NCBI GenBank assembly: GCA_041394845.1
Contig: JAWKHL010000001.1
Coordinates: 868,001-932,000 of the forward strand
DNA: 64,000 nucleotides
Origin: JAHCHG01 sp041394845
GTDB taxonomy: Bacteria; Acidobacteriota; Blastocatellia; Pyrinomonadales; Pyrinomonadaceae
Direction of reading: 5' to 3'
The position numbers and the translations under genes are program-made. This document shows positions 26,355 through 34,716 of the stretch, piece after piece (within the stretch, counting starts at the first letter, position 1; each line of letters starts with the position of its first letter). A model generated the notes under the pieces. That model worked only from the letters and a program-made list of their open reading frames with translations. It was not told the DNA's origin and ran no database searches.

Positions 26355-27782
26355 ATGAAAACTGAATTAAACGAAATTTCCGCGACCCAAAAGGAGATCA
26401 AAATTGAGATCGAACCCGAAGAGGTTCGGGCGGTTTATAACAAAGTCAGCCAAAAATATTCCAAATCCGCCCAGGTTCCCGGTTTTCGGAAAGGTCTGGC
26501 TCCGGTCGATGTCGTCCGGGTTCGATTTAAGAATGAGATTCATCAGGATGTCATTCAGGAGTTGCTGGCTCCGAAAGTGACCGAAGCGATTCGCGAATAT
26601 AATTTGAACCCGCTGGCCGAACCCCAGATTCATCTGGAAAATGACGCTCAAAATTTGAAATTGAACGGTTCACAAGCGGTCACCCTTCACGTTCACGTTG
26701 AGGTCATGCCGGAACTCCCCGACCCCGAATACAAGGGTTTGGAGGTCGTCCGGCGGGTCAGACCAATCGATGACACTGAACTGGAAAACATCATCGAGGA
26801 AAGGCGCGGTCAATTTGCCACTCTGATTCCGGTCGAGGATCGGGCCTCACAGGAGGGCGATACGGTGATCGTCGATCTGGAGGGAGGTTTCACCGATACG
26901 CCCGACGCCGACCCGATCAAGGCCGACGATCTGGAGATAAAACTCGGCGATGAGATGATCGAAAAATCATTCACCGAAAATCTGATCGGGGTCAAGGAAG
27001 ATGACGATGTGGAATTCACGGTGTCCTATGCCGAAGATTTCAGTTCCCCGGCGCTGGCGGGAAAAACGGTTAATTACAAGGCCCGCGTGAAATCGGTCGG
27101 TTCGGTTGAACTTCCCGAACTTGATGACGAATGGGCGCAAAGTCTGGATCAGGGATTTGAATCGATGAAGGATTTGCGGGAAAAACTTCGGGCCGACCTC
27201 GAACAGGTCGCCTTTAACGAAGCCGACAATATCCTGCGCAACGAACTCATCGCCAAACTGATCGAAAAACATATGTTTGAGGTTCCCAATGCATTGGTTG
27301 ACATGCAGGCCCGCAATCTGCTCAACAATTTCGGTCAGGATCTGGCCCAACGCGGGGTAGATTTGAGCAAGGTGGAGAAGGATTTTATCGAAATGGCCTA
27401 CAACCAAATGCGAACTCAGGCGGAACGCGACGTTCGGGGAGCGATGCTTCTGGAAAAAGTTGCGGATCTGGAAAACGCACAGGTTACGAGCCAGGAGATT
27501 TCCGAAGAGATCGACCGGATGGCCCATTATTACCAGACCACACCTGAAGAGATCCGTACTTCGCTCAGTCAACAACAGGGCGGGGAGGAAAACATCGCCA
27601 ACAGTTTGAGAACCCGGAAAGCCGTCGAGGCTTTGGTGGAAAACGCCAAAATAACCGATGGCGAATGGGTCGATCCGACGCAAAAGGCACCCGAAGGCGA
27701 ACCTGTTGCCGAGGCGGAAACCGAGGAAAACGAGAAAAAGGAGCCGAAAAAAACAAAGAAAAAATCGGCCAAAAAGGAATAG
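26355..27782 (+). CDS. tig: trigger factor
   Basis: A 475-residue ribosome-associated chaperone and prolyl isomerase. The N-terminal ribosome-binding domain has the signature loop VPGFRKGLAPVDVVR (about residues 40-54). The PPIase FKBP-like domain covers about 150-245 (EGDTVIVDLEGGF at its start), followed by the long C-terminal helical chaperone domain. The last 35 residues are a low-complexity Glu/Lys tail. The gene order tig-clpP-clpX is the common bacterial arrangement, and the intergenic distance to clpP (237 bp) leaves room for a separate clpP promoter. Confidence 0.97.
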   Translation: MKTELNEISATQKEIKIEIEPEEVRAVYNKVSQKYSKSAQVPGFRKGLAPVDVVRVRFKNEIHQDVIQELLAPKVTEAIREYNLNPLAEPQIHLENDAQNLKLNGSQAVTLHVHVEVMPELPDPEYKGLEVVRRVRPIDDTELENIIEERRGQFATLIPVEDRASQEGDTVIVDLEGGFTDTPDADPIKADDLEIKLGDEMIEKSFTENLIGVKEDDDVEFTVSYAEDFSSPALAGKTVNYKARVKSVGSVELPELDDEWAQSLDQGFESMKDLREKLRADLEQVAFNEADNILRNELIAKLIEKHMFEVPNALVDMQARNLLNNFGQDLAQRGVDLSKVEKDFIEMAYNQMRTQAERDVRGAMLLEKVADLENAQVTSQEISEEIDRMAHYYQTTPEEIRTSLSQQQGGEENIANSLRTRKAVEALVENAKITDGEWVDPTQKAPEGEPVAEAETEENEKKEPKKTKKKSAKKE

Positions 27783-27843
27783 AATTTTGTTAAAGTTTTG
27801 AAAATTCAAAGAGGTCGCCGGGCGGCTTTAAAATTACGGGCAA

Positions 27844-27860
27844 TATTCCGTTTCGGAATA
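27844..27860 (+). repeat. short palindrome between tig and clpP
   Basis: TATTCCG, a TTT loop, then CGGAATA (27844-27860). It is not followed by a T run, so it is not a clear terminator. It lies about 20 bp upstream of the candidate clpP -35 element and could be an operator. Confidence 0.4.
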
Positions 27861-27879
27861 AATAATCAATTTTGAGGAT

Positions 27880-27907
27880 TTGCATTTTCGGAGATAAGCT
27901 GTAAAAT
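27880..27907 (+). promoter_or_regulatory. candidate clpP promoter
   Basis: TTGCAT (27880-27885), a 16-bp spacer, then TAAAAT (27902-27907). This would give a leader of about 105 nt before the clpP ATG. No CIRCE element is seen. Confidence 0.4.
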
Positions 27908-28019
27908 CTAAATTCGAAAGAAACAGCTACCGTTATCAACAATTTATCTCCAAACAATTAAAGTAATTCTTAAACGCAGATTCTCAAAATTTAATTAAAT
28001 CAAAAGAGAAGAGGAAAAT

Positions 28020-28607
28020 ATGGCTTTAGTTCCAATGGTTGTCGAGCAAACTTCGCGGGGCGAACGTGCGTTTGACATTTATTCGCGTTTATTAAAAGAC
28101 AGCATTATTTTTATCGGCACGCCGATCGACGATACGATCGCCAATCTGATCGTCGCCCAACTTCTTTTTCTGGAAGCCGAAGATCCGGAAAGGGACATCA
28201 ACCTTTATATCAACTCGCCGGGCGGTTCGATCACGGCCGGGATGGCGATCTACGATACGATGCAGTTCATCAAAAATGATGTGACGACGATTTGTATCGG
28301 ACAATGCGCTTCGATGGGGGCGCTTTTGCTCTGTGCCGGAACCAAAGGCAAGCGTTTCGCTCTGCCCCATTCGAGGGTTCTTATTCATCAGCCCTCGGGC
28401 GGCGCTTCGGGGCAGGCCACGGACGTTCGGATCATGGCCGAAGAAATCCTGCGGATGAGGGAGATGACCTCGCGGATCATCGCCCATCACTCCGGACAAT
28501 CCTACGATCAGGTCGAGATCGACGTCGAACGCGACCGGATAATGTCGGCGATCCAGGCCAAGGAATACGGTCTGATCGACGAAGTAATCGAACACAGAGA
28601 AAAATGA
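28020..28607 (+). CDS. clpP: ATP-dependent Clp protease proteolytic subunit
   Basis: A 195-residue serine protease that forms the tetradecameric chamber fed by ClpX. The catalytic triad is intact: Ser98 in GQCASMGALL, His123 in LIHQPSGG and Asp172 in ERDRIMSA. There is a short propeptide-like N-terminus (MALVPMVVEQTSRGERA). AGAGGAAAA precedes the ATG. It is followed by clpX after an unusual repeat-filled gap. Confidence 0.98.
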   Translation: MALVPMVVEQTSRGERAFDIYSRLLKDSIIFIGTPIDDTIANLIVAQLLFLEAEDPERDINLYINSPGGSITAGMAIYDTMQFIKNDVTTICIGQCASMGALLLCAGTKGKRFALPHSRVLIHQPSGGASGQATDVRIMAEEILRMREMTSRIIAHHSGQSYDQVEIDVERDRIMSAIQAKEYGLIDEVIEHREK

Positions 28608-28615
28608 TTTGATTG

Positions 28616-28715
28616 TGGATTTTGGATTTTGGATTTTGGATTTTTGAAAATCTTTTAATGATTGAAATTATTCAAAAAACAAATCCAAAATCTAAAACCC
28701 AAAACCCAAAATTCC
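28616..28715 (+). repeat. inverted arrays of a heptamer between clpP and clpX
   Basis: Four perfect tandem copies of TGGATTT (28616-28643) are followed, after a 37-bp AT-rich spacer, by five tandem copies of the complementary heptamer AAATCCA, two to three of them degenerate (28681-28715). The two arrays can pair as a long imperfect hairpin occupying nearly the whole gap between clpP and clpX. Confidence 0.85.
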
Positions 28716-28718
28716 ATT

Positions 28719-29960
28719 ATGGCTCTAAGACGATCAGAAGAAATTTTGCGTTGTTCGTTTTGCGGTAAATCGCAGACCGAGGTCAAGAAGTTGATTGCCG
28801 GACCGAGCGTTTATATCTGCAATGAATGTATTGATATCTGTAACGAGATCATCAATGACGACGAACAGGCCGAGGCGGCGACCATCCGGACGACACTTCC
28901 CAAACCGCAGGAAATAAAAAGTTTTCTCGATGAATATGTGATCGGTCAGGATGAAAGCAAAAAACGCCTTTCGGTGGCCGTTTACCAGCATTACAAACGG
29001 ATCGAGATGGCCAAACGCCGGTCCGACATCGAACTTCAAAAATCCAATATTATGCTGATCGGCCCGACCGGAACGGGCAAAACCCTTTTGGCTCAAACTC
29101 TGGCCCGCGTCCTGAGCGTTCCTTTTTGCATCGTCGATGCCACCACCTTGACCGAGGCCGGTTACGTCGGTGAAGACGTCGAAAACATCATTCTTCGGCT
29201 CCTTCAGGCCGCCGACGGAGACGTCGAACTCGCCCAACAGGGGATAATCTACATTGACGAGATCGACAAGATCTGCCGGAAGGACGACAACCCCTCGATC
29301 ACCAGAGATGTTTCGGGCGAAGGCGTTCAGCAGGCGCTTTTGAAAATTCTGGAAGGAACGGTCGCCAACATTCCGACCCAGGGCGGGCGCAAACATCCGC
29401 AACAGGAATTTTGTCCGATCGATACCACCAATATCCTTTTCATTTGCGGCGGGGCTTTTATCGGGCTGGACCGGGTTGTCGAAAAACGTTTCCGCAACAA
29501 ATCGCTCGGTTTTCAGGCGGAGGTCAAGGGAAGTAAGGAGCGCCAGCAGGAGGCTTTTGAAAAACTCGAACCCGAAGATCTGATCCATTACGGCCTGATT
29601 CCGGAATTTGTCGGCCGACTTCCGGTTCTCGGCGTTCTCAACGAATTGGACGAGGATGCTTTGGTGAGAATTCTGACCGAACCGAAAAACGCCTTGCTCA
29701 AGCAGTATCAGCGGAAATTCGAGTTTGACAATGTCCGTTTGAAATTTTCCGATGAAGCATTGAGGGCGGTGGCCCGGCAGGCTCATCAGAGAAAGGTCGG
29801 AGCCCGCGGTTTGATGATGATAATGGAGGAGATCCTCCTGCATCATATGTACAACCTGCCTTCTCAGAAAAAGGTCAAGGAGCTGAACGTCACCAAAGAT
29901 ATGGTCGAAAGAAAAGCGGCCGCTCTGGAAGTCGTCAGAGACATTGAAGAAGCCGCCTGA
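28719..29960 (+). CDS. clpX: ATP-dependent Clp protease ATP-binding subunit ClpX
   Basis: A 413-residue AAA+ unfoldase. The ATG at 28719 is chosen because MALRRSEEILRCSFCGKSQ matches the family's start; the longer frame from 28662 reads through the inverted repeat. A zinc-binding domain with four Cys (CSFCGKSQ...CNECIDIC) comes first, then Walker A GPTGTGKTLLAQT, Walker B IIYIDEIDK and the GARGL sensor 2 region. It presents substrates to ClpP. A terminator follows at 29982. Confidence 0.97.
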   Translation: MALRRSEEILRCSFCGKSQTEVKKLIAGPSVYICNECIDICNEIINDDEQAEAATIRTTLPKPQEIKSFLDEYVIGQDESKKRLSVAVYQHYKRIEMAKRRSDIELQKSNIMLIGPTGTGKTLLAQTLARVLSVPFCIVDATTLTEAGYVGEDVENIILRLLQAADGDVELAQQGIIYIDEIDKICRKDDNPSITRDVSGEGVQQALLKILEGTVANIPTQGGRKHPQQEFCPIDTTNILFICGGAFIGLDRVVEKRFRNKSLGFQAEVKGSKERQQEAFEKLEPEDLIHYGLIPEFVGRLPVLGVLNELDEDALVRILTEPKNALLKQYQRKFEFDNVRLKFSDEALRAVARQAHQRKVGARGLMMIMEEILLHHMYNLPSQKKVKELNVTKDMVERKAAALEVVRDIEEAA

Positions 29961-29981
29961 TTTGACGGACAATTTTGTTAA

Positions 29982-30015
29982 AAAAAAGGACAGACCGCTT
30001 GGCTGTCCTTTTTTT
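29982..30015 (+). terminator. bidirectional intrinsic terminator after clpX
   Basis: GGACAG (29988-29993) pairs with CTGTCC (30003-30008), flanked by an A run on the left and seven T on the right. It serves clpX and, on the other strand, the convergent LuxR gene. Confidence 0.85.
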
Positions 30016-30067
30016 GCTGGGGTGAACTAGGTGAGAAAAGAGGAAATAATCGGACCCAAAGGGGCAA

Positions 30068-30790
30068 TCACTCGGCTTCGATTGTTTCCTGAGGAAAAAC
30101 CAGTTTGTTTTTGAAGGCGTAAATGACCAAATTTAATCGGTCTTCGATAAACAGTTTGCTGTAGATCGAACTCAAATGGTGGCGAACCGTGGCCTCGCTG
30201 ATAAACATCTTTTTTGAAATTTCCTTGTTGCTTAAACCTTTGGAAATGACCTTGATGACCTCGAGTTCGCGGTCGGTTAACGGATCGTTTCCGTAAATGC
30301 CGCCCGGGACACCGTCCGACTTCTGATCCCCGGACTTTCTATCCCTTTTATCGCCGTTTAAGATCTGGTTGATCAAATTTTGATTGAGACAAACACCTCC
30401 TTCTGAAACCTGCCGGATGGCCCTGATCAAGGCTTCTTCACTTTGTTTGGCGTCAACAATTCCCGAGGCCCCGAGTTTTAGCACTCTGGTTTGGTCCAAC
30501 TCTCCGTTAAGCGTTGACAAAACAAGGGCCTTGGTGTTTGGAAAGTTTTCAAACATGCGGGGCATTATCTCAATATTTTCCGCTTCACCTTCGAGCAGGC
30601 AAAAAAGCACGACATCGGTTTTATCGGAAAGTTTTCGTAATAATTCCTCGGCGGTGGAAACAAAGTGCTGAATTTTGATATTGCTCTTTTTTTCTAGTAG
30701 ATAACCCAAGTGATGGCAAATCAATTTGTATTTTGTGAATAAAATCACATTAATGGTTTTGTGTGATTTGGGGTATTTAGAAGTATCCAT
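30068..30790 (-). CDS. LuxR/NarL-family regulator with a degenerate receiver domain
   Basis: A 240-residue regulator. The C-terminal helix-turn-helix is a good GerE/LuxR match (LTDRELEVIKVISKGLSNKEI, broken here, then SEATVRHHLSSIYSKLF, about residues 170-225). The N-terminal part has the length and strand pattern of a response-regulator receiver. However, the phosphoacceptor position at the end of strand 3 is Cys64 (DVVLFCL in place of a ...LLD pattern), and the acidic pair after strand 1 is missing (NVILFTKYK). Phosphorylation by a histidine kinase is therefore unlikely. It stands alone, divergent from the sigma/kinase pair, with two palindromes in the intergenic region. Confidence 0.85.
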   Translation of the reverse strand: MDTSKYPKSHKTINVILFTKYKLICHHLGYLLEKKSNIKIQHFVSTAEELLRKLSDKTDVVLFCLLEGEAENIEIMPRMFENFPNTKALVLSTLNGELDQTRVLKLGASGIVDAKQSEEALIRAIRQVSEGGVCLNQNLINQILNGDKRDRKSGDQKSDGVPGGIYGNDPLTDRELEVIKVISKGLSNKEISKKMFISEATVRHHLSSIYSKLFIEDRLNLVIYAFKNKLVFPQETIEAE

Positions 30791-30946
30791 AATATTATTT
30801 GTTCAAATCGGGGGAATTATTTGAAGGGATAAAACCGGAAAGGAAAGATTTCTGATTTTACAAAAATTCCCGGCAACCTCAGTTGAAAAATGTGGGATTC
30901 TCAATTGTCGGTGGCTGATTATTTTTATTCGTTTTTCTCAAAAATA

Positions 30947-30970
30947 CCGTCAAAATAATTATTTTGGCGG
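30947..30970. repeat. 24-bp near-perfect palindrome
   Basis: CCGTCAAAATAA followed by TTATTTTGGCGG. Only one of the 12 pairs is a T-G mismatch. Its dyad symmetry suits binding of a dimeric regulator. Confidence 0.55.
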
Positions 30971-30992
30971 CTTTGTTTAAGTTAAAAAATTA

Positions 30993-31013
30993 CTTCAAAT
31001 TTTTGATTTGAAG
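30993..31013. repeat. hairpin-forming inverted repeat
   Basis: CTTCAAAT, a TTTTG loop, then ATTTGAAG. It has a perfect 8-bp stem and lies 23 bp after the first palindrome. Confidence 0.5.
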
Positions 31014-31268
31014 CGTTAAGGGGAGAGAGTCAATTGTTCGAGTTTTTGGGGCGAATTTTATCATCGATATTTAATTCTCAAATAACAAAATCCCAACCGG
31101 TCCTTATGATGGAAATAATCAAAAAAAGGTTTTATCCGGTTTTTCACTTACTTACAATACGCGACAAAAAATAAAAAAACCTATCAAAAAAGATGCCCGA
31201 AGTTAAAAAAAAAACTAAATTTTGTTAATATGATTTTTAATCGAGCATACCCCTTACGTGTTAAATAA

Positions 31269-31838
31269 ATGTCAAATCCACAAGAAATTACGGGTTTGCT
31301 GATTGCCTGGAATCAGGGCGATAAATCGGCGATGGAAAAACTCATGCCTCTGGTCGAAATCGAACTCCGGAGGATCGCGGCCAGATTCATGCGTCGGGAG
31401 AATCAAAACCACACCCTGCAAACCACCGCCCTCGTCAATGAGGCTTATCTGAAATTGATTGAACAAAAAAAAACCGACTGGCAAAACCGCGCCCATTTTT
31501 TTGCTTTGGCGGCCAAATTGATGAGACGGGTTTTGCTCGACCACGCCAAGGCTCAAAGCCGGGCCAAGCGGGGAGGCGGGGCGATCCATTTGGATATTTC
31601 CGAGGTGTCGGTCATCACGCCCCAACCCGGAGAGGATTTGATCGCTTTGGATGAGGCGTTAAATAAACTCGCCGAGTTTGACGAGTTGAAAAGCCGGATC
31701 ATTGAAATGCGGCATTTCGGCGGGTTGACCGTCGATGAGGTGGCGGGCGTTTTGGAGATCTCCCCGATCACGGTCATGCGGCATTGGAGGCTGGCCAAGG
31801 CCTGGTTAAGACGAGAATTGCGGGGGCGGGAGAAATGA
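31269..31838 (+). CDS. ECF-like sigma factor of the TIGR02999/ECF_sub type
   Basis: A 189-residue sigma factor of a group common in Acidobacteriota and Planctomycetota. The start has ITGLLIAWNQGDKSAMEKL, then the region 2 motif TALVNEAYLKLIEQ and HFFALAAKLMRRVLLDHAK, and a C-terminal region 4 (LTVDEVAGVLEISPITVMRHW). There is no anti-sigma gene nearby. Instead a Ser/Thr kinase starts 80 bp downstream. Sigma-kinase pairs of this type are frequent in these phyla, and phosphorylation may replace anti-sigma control, but that is inference here. Confidence 0.93.
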   Translation: MSNPQEITGLLIAWNQGDKSAMEKLMPLVEIELRRIAARFMRRENQNHTLQTTALVNEAYLKLIEQKKTDWQNRAHFFALAAKLMRRVLLDHAKAQSRAKRGGGAIHLDISEVSVITPQPGEDLIALDEALNKLAEFDELKSRIIEMRHFGGLTVDEVAGVLEISPITVMRHWRLAKAWLRRELRGREK

Positions 31839-31918
31839 TAGTTTTCCGGGGATTTTGTCGCGTATAAGTAAAAGTCTGAAAGTTTCTCTTTGGTATTGGG
31901 GAAAAATCCACTGCGCTT

Positions 31919-34570
31919 ATGAATCCCATCCGCTGGAAAAAAATTGAAGAGCTGTTTAATTCGGCCGTTTCACTGACAACCGATGAACGGCGGATCTTTC
32001 TGAGTGAAAACTGCGACGAGGATCCCGGCCTCAAATCGGAAGTGGAATCGCTTTTAACCGAATCGGAGATCGAAGACAGTTTCCTGAGTTCGTCCCTGCT
32101 GGAAAACGGTTTGACTTTGATCGGAAGGGAAAAGGACGAACTCGCGCCGGGGCGGAAAATCGGGATTTACCTGATCAAAAAATTGATCGCCCGGGGCGGA
32201 ATGGGAGACGTCTATTTGGCCGAGGACACGAGTCTGAATCGGCTGGTGGCGCTAAAAAAGTTGATCTCCGTCCTGACCGAAAACCCCGAAAACATCCGCC
32301 GTTTTAAGAAAGAGGCACGCGTTCTTTCCGCCCTTTCCCATCCCAACATCGCGCATATTTACGAGATCAGTCAGGCGGACGACCTTCATTTTCTGGTAAT
32401 GGAATATATCGAGGGGATCTCCCTTCGAGAATTCCTCCAGGATGAGAAAAGGGATATCAAACAAAGAATCGGGATCATCCTGCAAATTGCCAGAGCGCTG
32501 GAGGCCTCGCATCAAAAGGGGATCATCCACCGCGATATAAAACCGGAAAACATTCTGATCGGCCCCGATGAAAGGGTCAAGGTTCTGGATTTCGGTTTGG
32601 CGAAGCTGACCGACACCGGGAAATTGGGAGGGGGAAGTCGGATAAATTCTGAAATGTTCGAGACGATCCCGGGAATGATCATGGGAACCACCAGTTACAT
32701 GGCTCCCGAACAGGTGCGGGGTTTGGAGGTCGGGGAGTTCACCGATGTTTGGAGTCTGGGGGTTGTTTTTTACGAATTGCTGACGGGGCAGCGCCCCTTT
32801 CTGGGGGCGACCCAGGCGGATATCATCGCTCAAATTTTAAAAGGTGAGATCAAACGGCCCCGGGAGATAAACCCTTTAATTCCCAAACCGATCGAAATAA
32901 TAATTCTCAAAGCCTTGGAAAAAGAGCCGGAAAACAGATTCCAGGTGATTTCCGAAATGCGAAAAAATTTGGAAAAGTCCTTTGGGGAAATCGATTTTTC
33001 CAATTTGAAGGTTGAAAGCGGCAATGAACCGGTCTTTTTCAAACAGAAAAAAAATTGGAGGAAGAGAGTATCTTCCTCCTGGAGGATTTGGTGCTTGGGG
33101 TTGGCGGCGGCGATTTTGCTTTTTTCCGCCTTCTTGTATTTCTGGATGTTTGACAATTTTTTTTCTGGGCCCGACCTCGGACCCGAGTCGATCGCCGTCC
33201 TTCCTTTTGTAAACGTCAACAACGAACCCGAAAACGAATATCTCTCCGATGGCCTTACGGAATCAATTATCCGAAAATTGTCAAATCTGCCCGAACTGAC
33301 CGTAAAAGCGAGAAATTCCTCGTTCCGCTACAAGGGGAAAACCGGTGACCGCCAAAAAATCGGTCAGGAACTGGCGGTTCAGGTTGTTTTGTCGGGCCGC
33401 GTTTTCAAGGTTGGTGAAAAGATCACCATCGAGGTTGATTTGACCGATGTTAAACAGGGAAAAGTCATTTGGTCAAAAAAATATGAGGGCGATTTAAAAA
33501 ACATCATCCCGCTTCAAAACAAGATCGTTGAGGATGTTTCGGGAAAGATGCTTTTGCGGATAACGCCGGAAAAACGGCGAAACCTGAACCGGGTTTCAAC
33601 CACCAATTGGGCGGCTTATCAAGCTTACCTGAAGGGGCGGTATTATTGGAACAAACGGACCGGAAAGGATTTGCAAAAATCGGTCGAATATCTGAAGGCG
33701 GCGGTTGCACAAGACCCGGATTTCGCTCTGGCTTACGCCGGACTGGCGGATTCTTACGTTTTATTGTCGGGTTACGGGGTTAGTTCGCCCGAAGAATCCT
33801 TTCCGAAAGCCAAGGAGGCTGCCCAAAAAGCCCTTGAGCTGGACGAATCGCTGGCCGAAGCACACACCGCGCTTGGGTACGTTCTGTTTAATTACGATTG
33901 GGATTTCGAGGCTTCCAACAAGGAGATGCTCAGGGCGATTGAACTGAACCCGAATTACCCGACCGCCCATCATTGGTACGGAAATGCCAACCTTTTGGCA
34001 ACGGGGCAATTTGAGGAGGCGGTGGCGGAAGAAAAAATTGCGCTTGAACTCGATCCGCTTTCGATCATCATCAACGCCGATCTGGGAACGACACTGCTTT
34101 TTTCCCGTCGGACCGACGAGGCGATAGAACAATTGAACAAAACGATCGATCTGGATGAAAACTTTTTTTACGCCAGAGTTAACCGGGGACGGGCTTTATT
34201 GATGAAAGGGGATTATGAAAGGGCAATTAAGGATCTGAAAAAGGCCGAAACCCTCAATCCCGACCCGTTGGCGGAGATGTTTTTATGCCGAACCTACGCT
34301 CAAAAAGGCGATCGTGCCGAAGCATTAAAAAGCCTGAAACGATTGGAGCAAATTTCTAAAACTCATTATATTCCCGCATATTATTTTGCAATCATTTTCG
34401 CCGGTTTTGGGGAAAAGGATAAAACCTTTGAATTTTTGAACGAGGCTTTGAAAAACAGGGAGGGAACAATGACGCTTTTGGCGGTTGATCCTCTGTTTGA
34501 CGGCATCCGCACCGATCCCCGCTTTCCCGAGTTGGTCAAAAATGTCGGATTAAAAGTTTCCCCCGAATAA
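31919..34570 (+). CDS. membrane Ser/Thr protein kinase with TolB-like and TPR regions
   Basis: An 883-residue protein. The cytoplasmic kinase domain (about residues 85-345) has the glycine loop ARGGMGDVYLA, the invariant Lys in VALKKL, the catalytic loop HRDIKPEN (about residue 203), the DFGLAK motif (about 224) and an activation segment with GTTSYMAPEQ. All catalytic residues are present. A transmembrane helix follows (about 388-412), then a periplasmic part. That begins with a TolB-N/FlgO-like domain (ESIAVLPFVNV...YLSDGLTESIIRKL, about 420-560) and continues with TPR repeats (about 560-870). It is preceded by the sigma factor gene and probably senses something in the periplasm. Confidence 0.93.
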   Translation: MNPIRWKKIEELFNSAVSLTTDERRIFLSENCDEDPGLKSEVESLLTESEIEDSFLSSSLLENGLTLIGREKDELAPGRKIGIYLIKKLIARGGMGDVYLAEDTSLNRLVALKKLISVLTENPENIRRFKKEARVLSALSHPNIAHIYEISQADDLHFLVMEYIEGISLREFLQDEKRDIKQRIGIILQIARALEASHQKGIIHRDIKPENILIGPDERVKVLDFGLAKLTDTGKLGGGSRINSEMFETIPGMIMGTTSYMAPEQVRGLEVGEFTDVWSLGVVFYELLTGQRPFLGATQADIIAQILKGEIKRPREINPLIPKPIEIIILKALEKEPENRFQVISEMRKNLEKSFGEIDFSNLKVESGNEPVFFKQKKNWRKRVSSSWRIWCLGLAAAILLFSAFLYFWMFDNFFSGPDLGPESIAVLPFVNVNNEPENEYLSDGLTESIIRKLSNLPELTVKARNSSFRYKGKTGDRQKIGQELAVQVVLSGRVFKVGEKITIEVDLTDVKQGKVIWSKKYEGDLKNIIPLQNKIVEDVSGKMLLRITPEKRRNLNRVSTTNWAAYQAYLKGRYYWNKRTGKDLQKSVEYLKAAVAQDPDFALAYAGLADSYVLLSGYGVSSPEESFPKAKEAAQKALELDESLAEAHTALGYVLFNYDWDFEASNKEMLRAIELNPNYPTAHHWYGNANLLATGQFEEAVAEEKIALELDPLSIIINADLGTTLLFSRRTDEAIEQLNKTIDLDENFFYARVNRGRALLMKGDYERAIKDLKKAETLNPDPLAEMFLCRTYAQKGDRAEALKSLKRLEQISKTHYIPAYYFAIIFAGFGEKDKTFEFLNEALKNREGTMTLLAVDPLFDGIRTDPRFPELVKNVGLKVSPE

Positions 34571-34716
34571 ACCGCACTTTGCCCCTTCTCGTTAAAACAA
34601 AACTAGAAAAAACAAACCCAAATGTTTTACAATATATTCCTGGCAGAAAAAATAATTGAAATTCTTTTCAATTAGTCATTTCTTTAGGTAAAGTTTCTCA
34701 AAAGAGTTTACAAAAT

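Larger units (their letters stand above)
30791..31268. other. 478-bp AT-rich divergent intergenic region with two palindromes
   Basis: No gene is visible. It separates the LuxR-type regulator from the ECF sigma gene. Palindromes at 30947-30970 and 30993-31013 are the only strong structure and may be regulator-binding sites. Runs of A and T make promoter calling unreliable. Confidence 0.6.
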
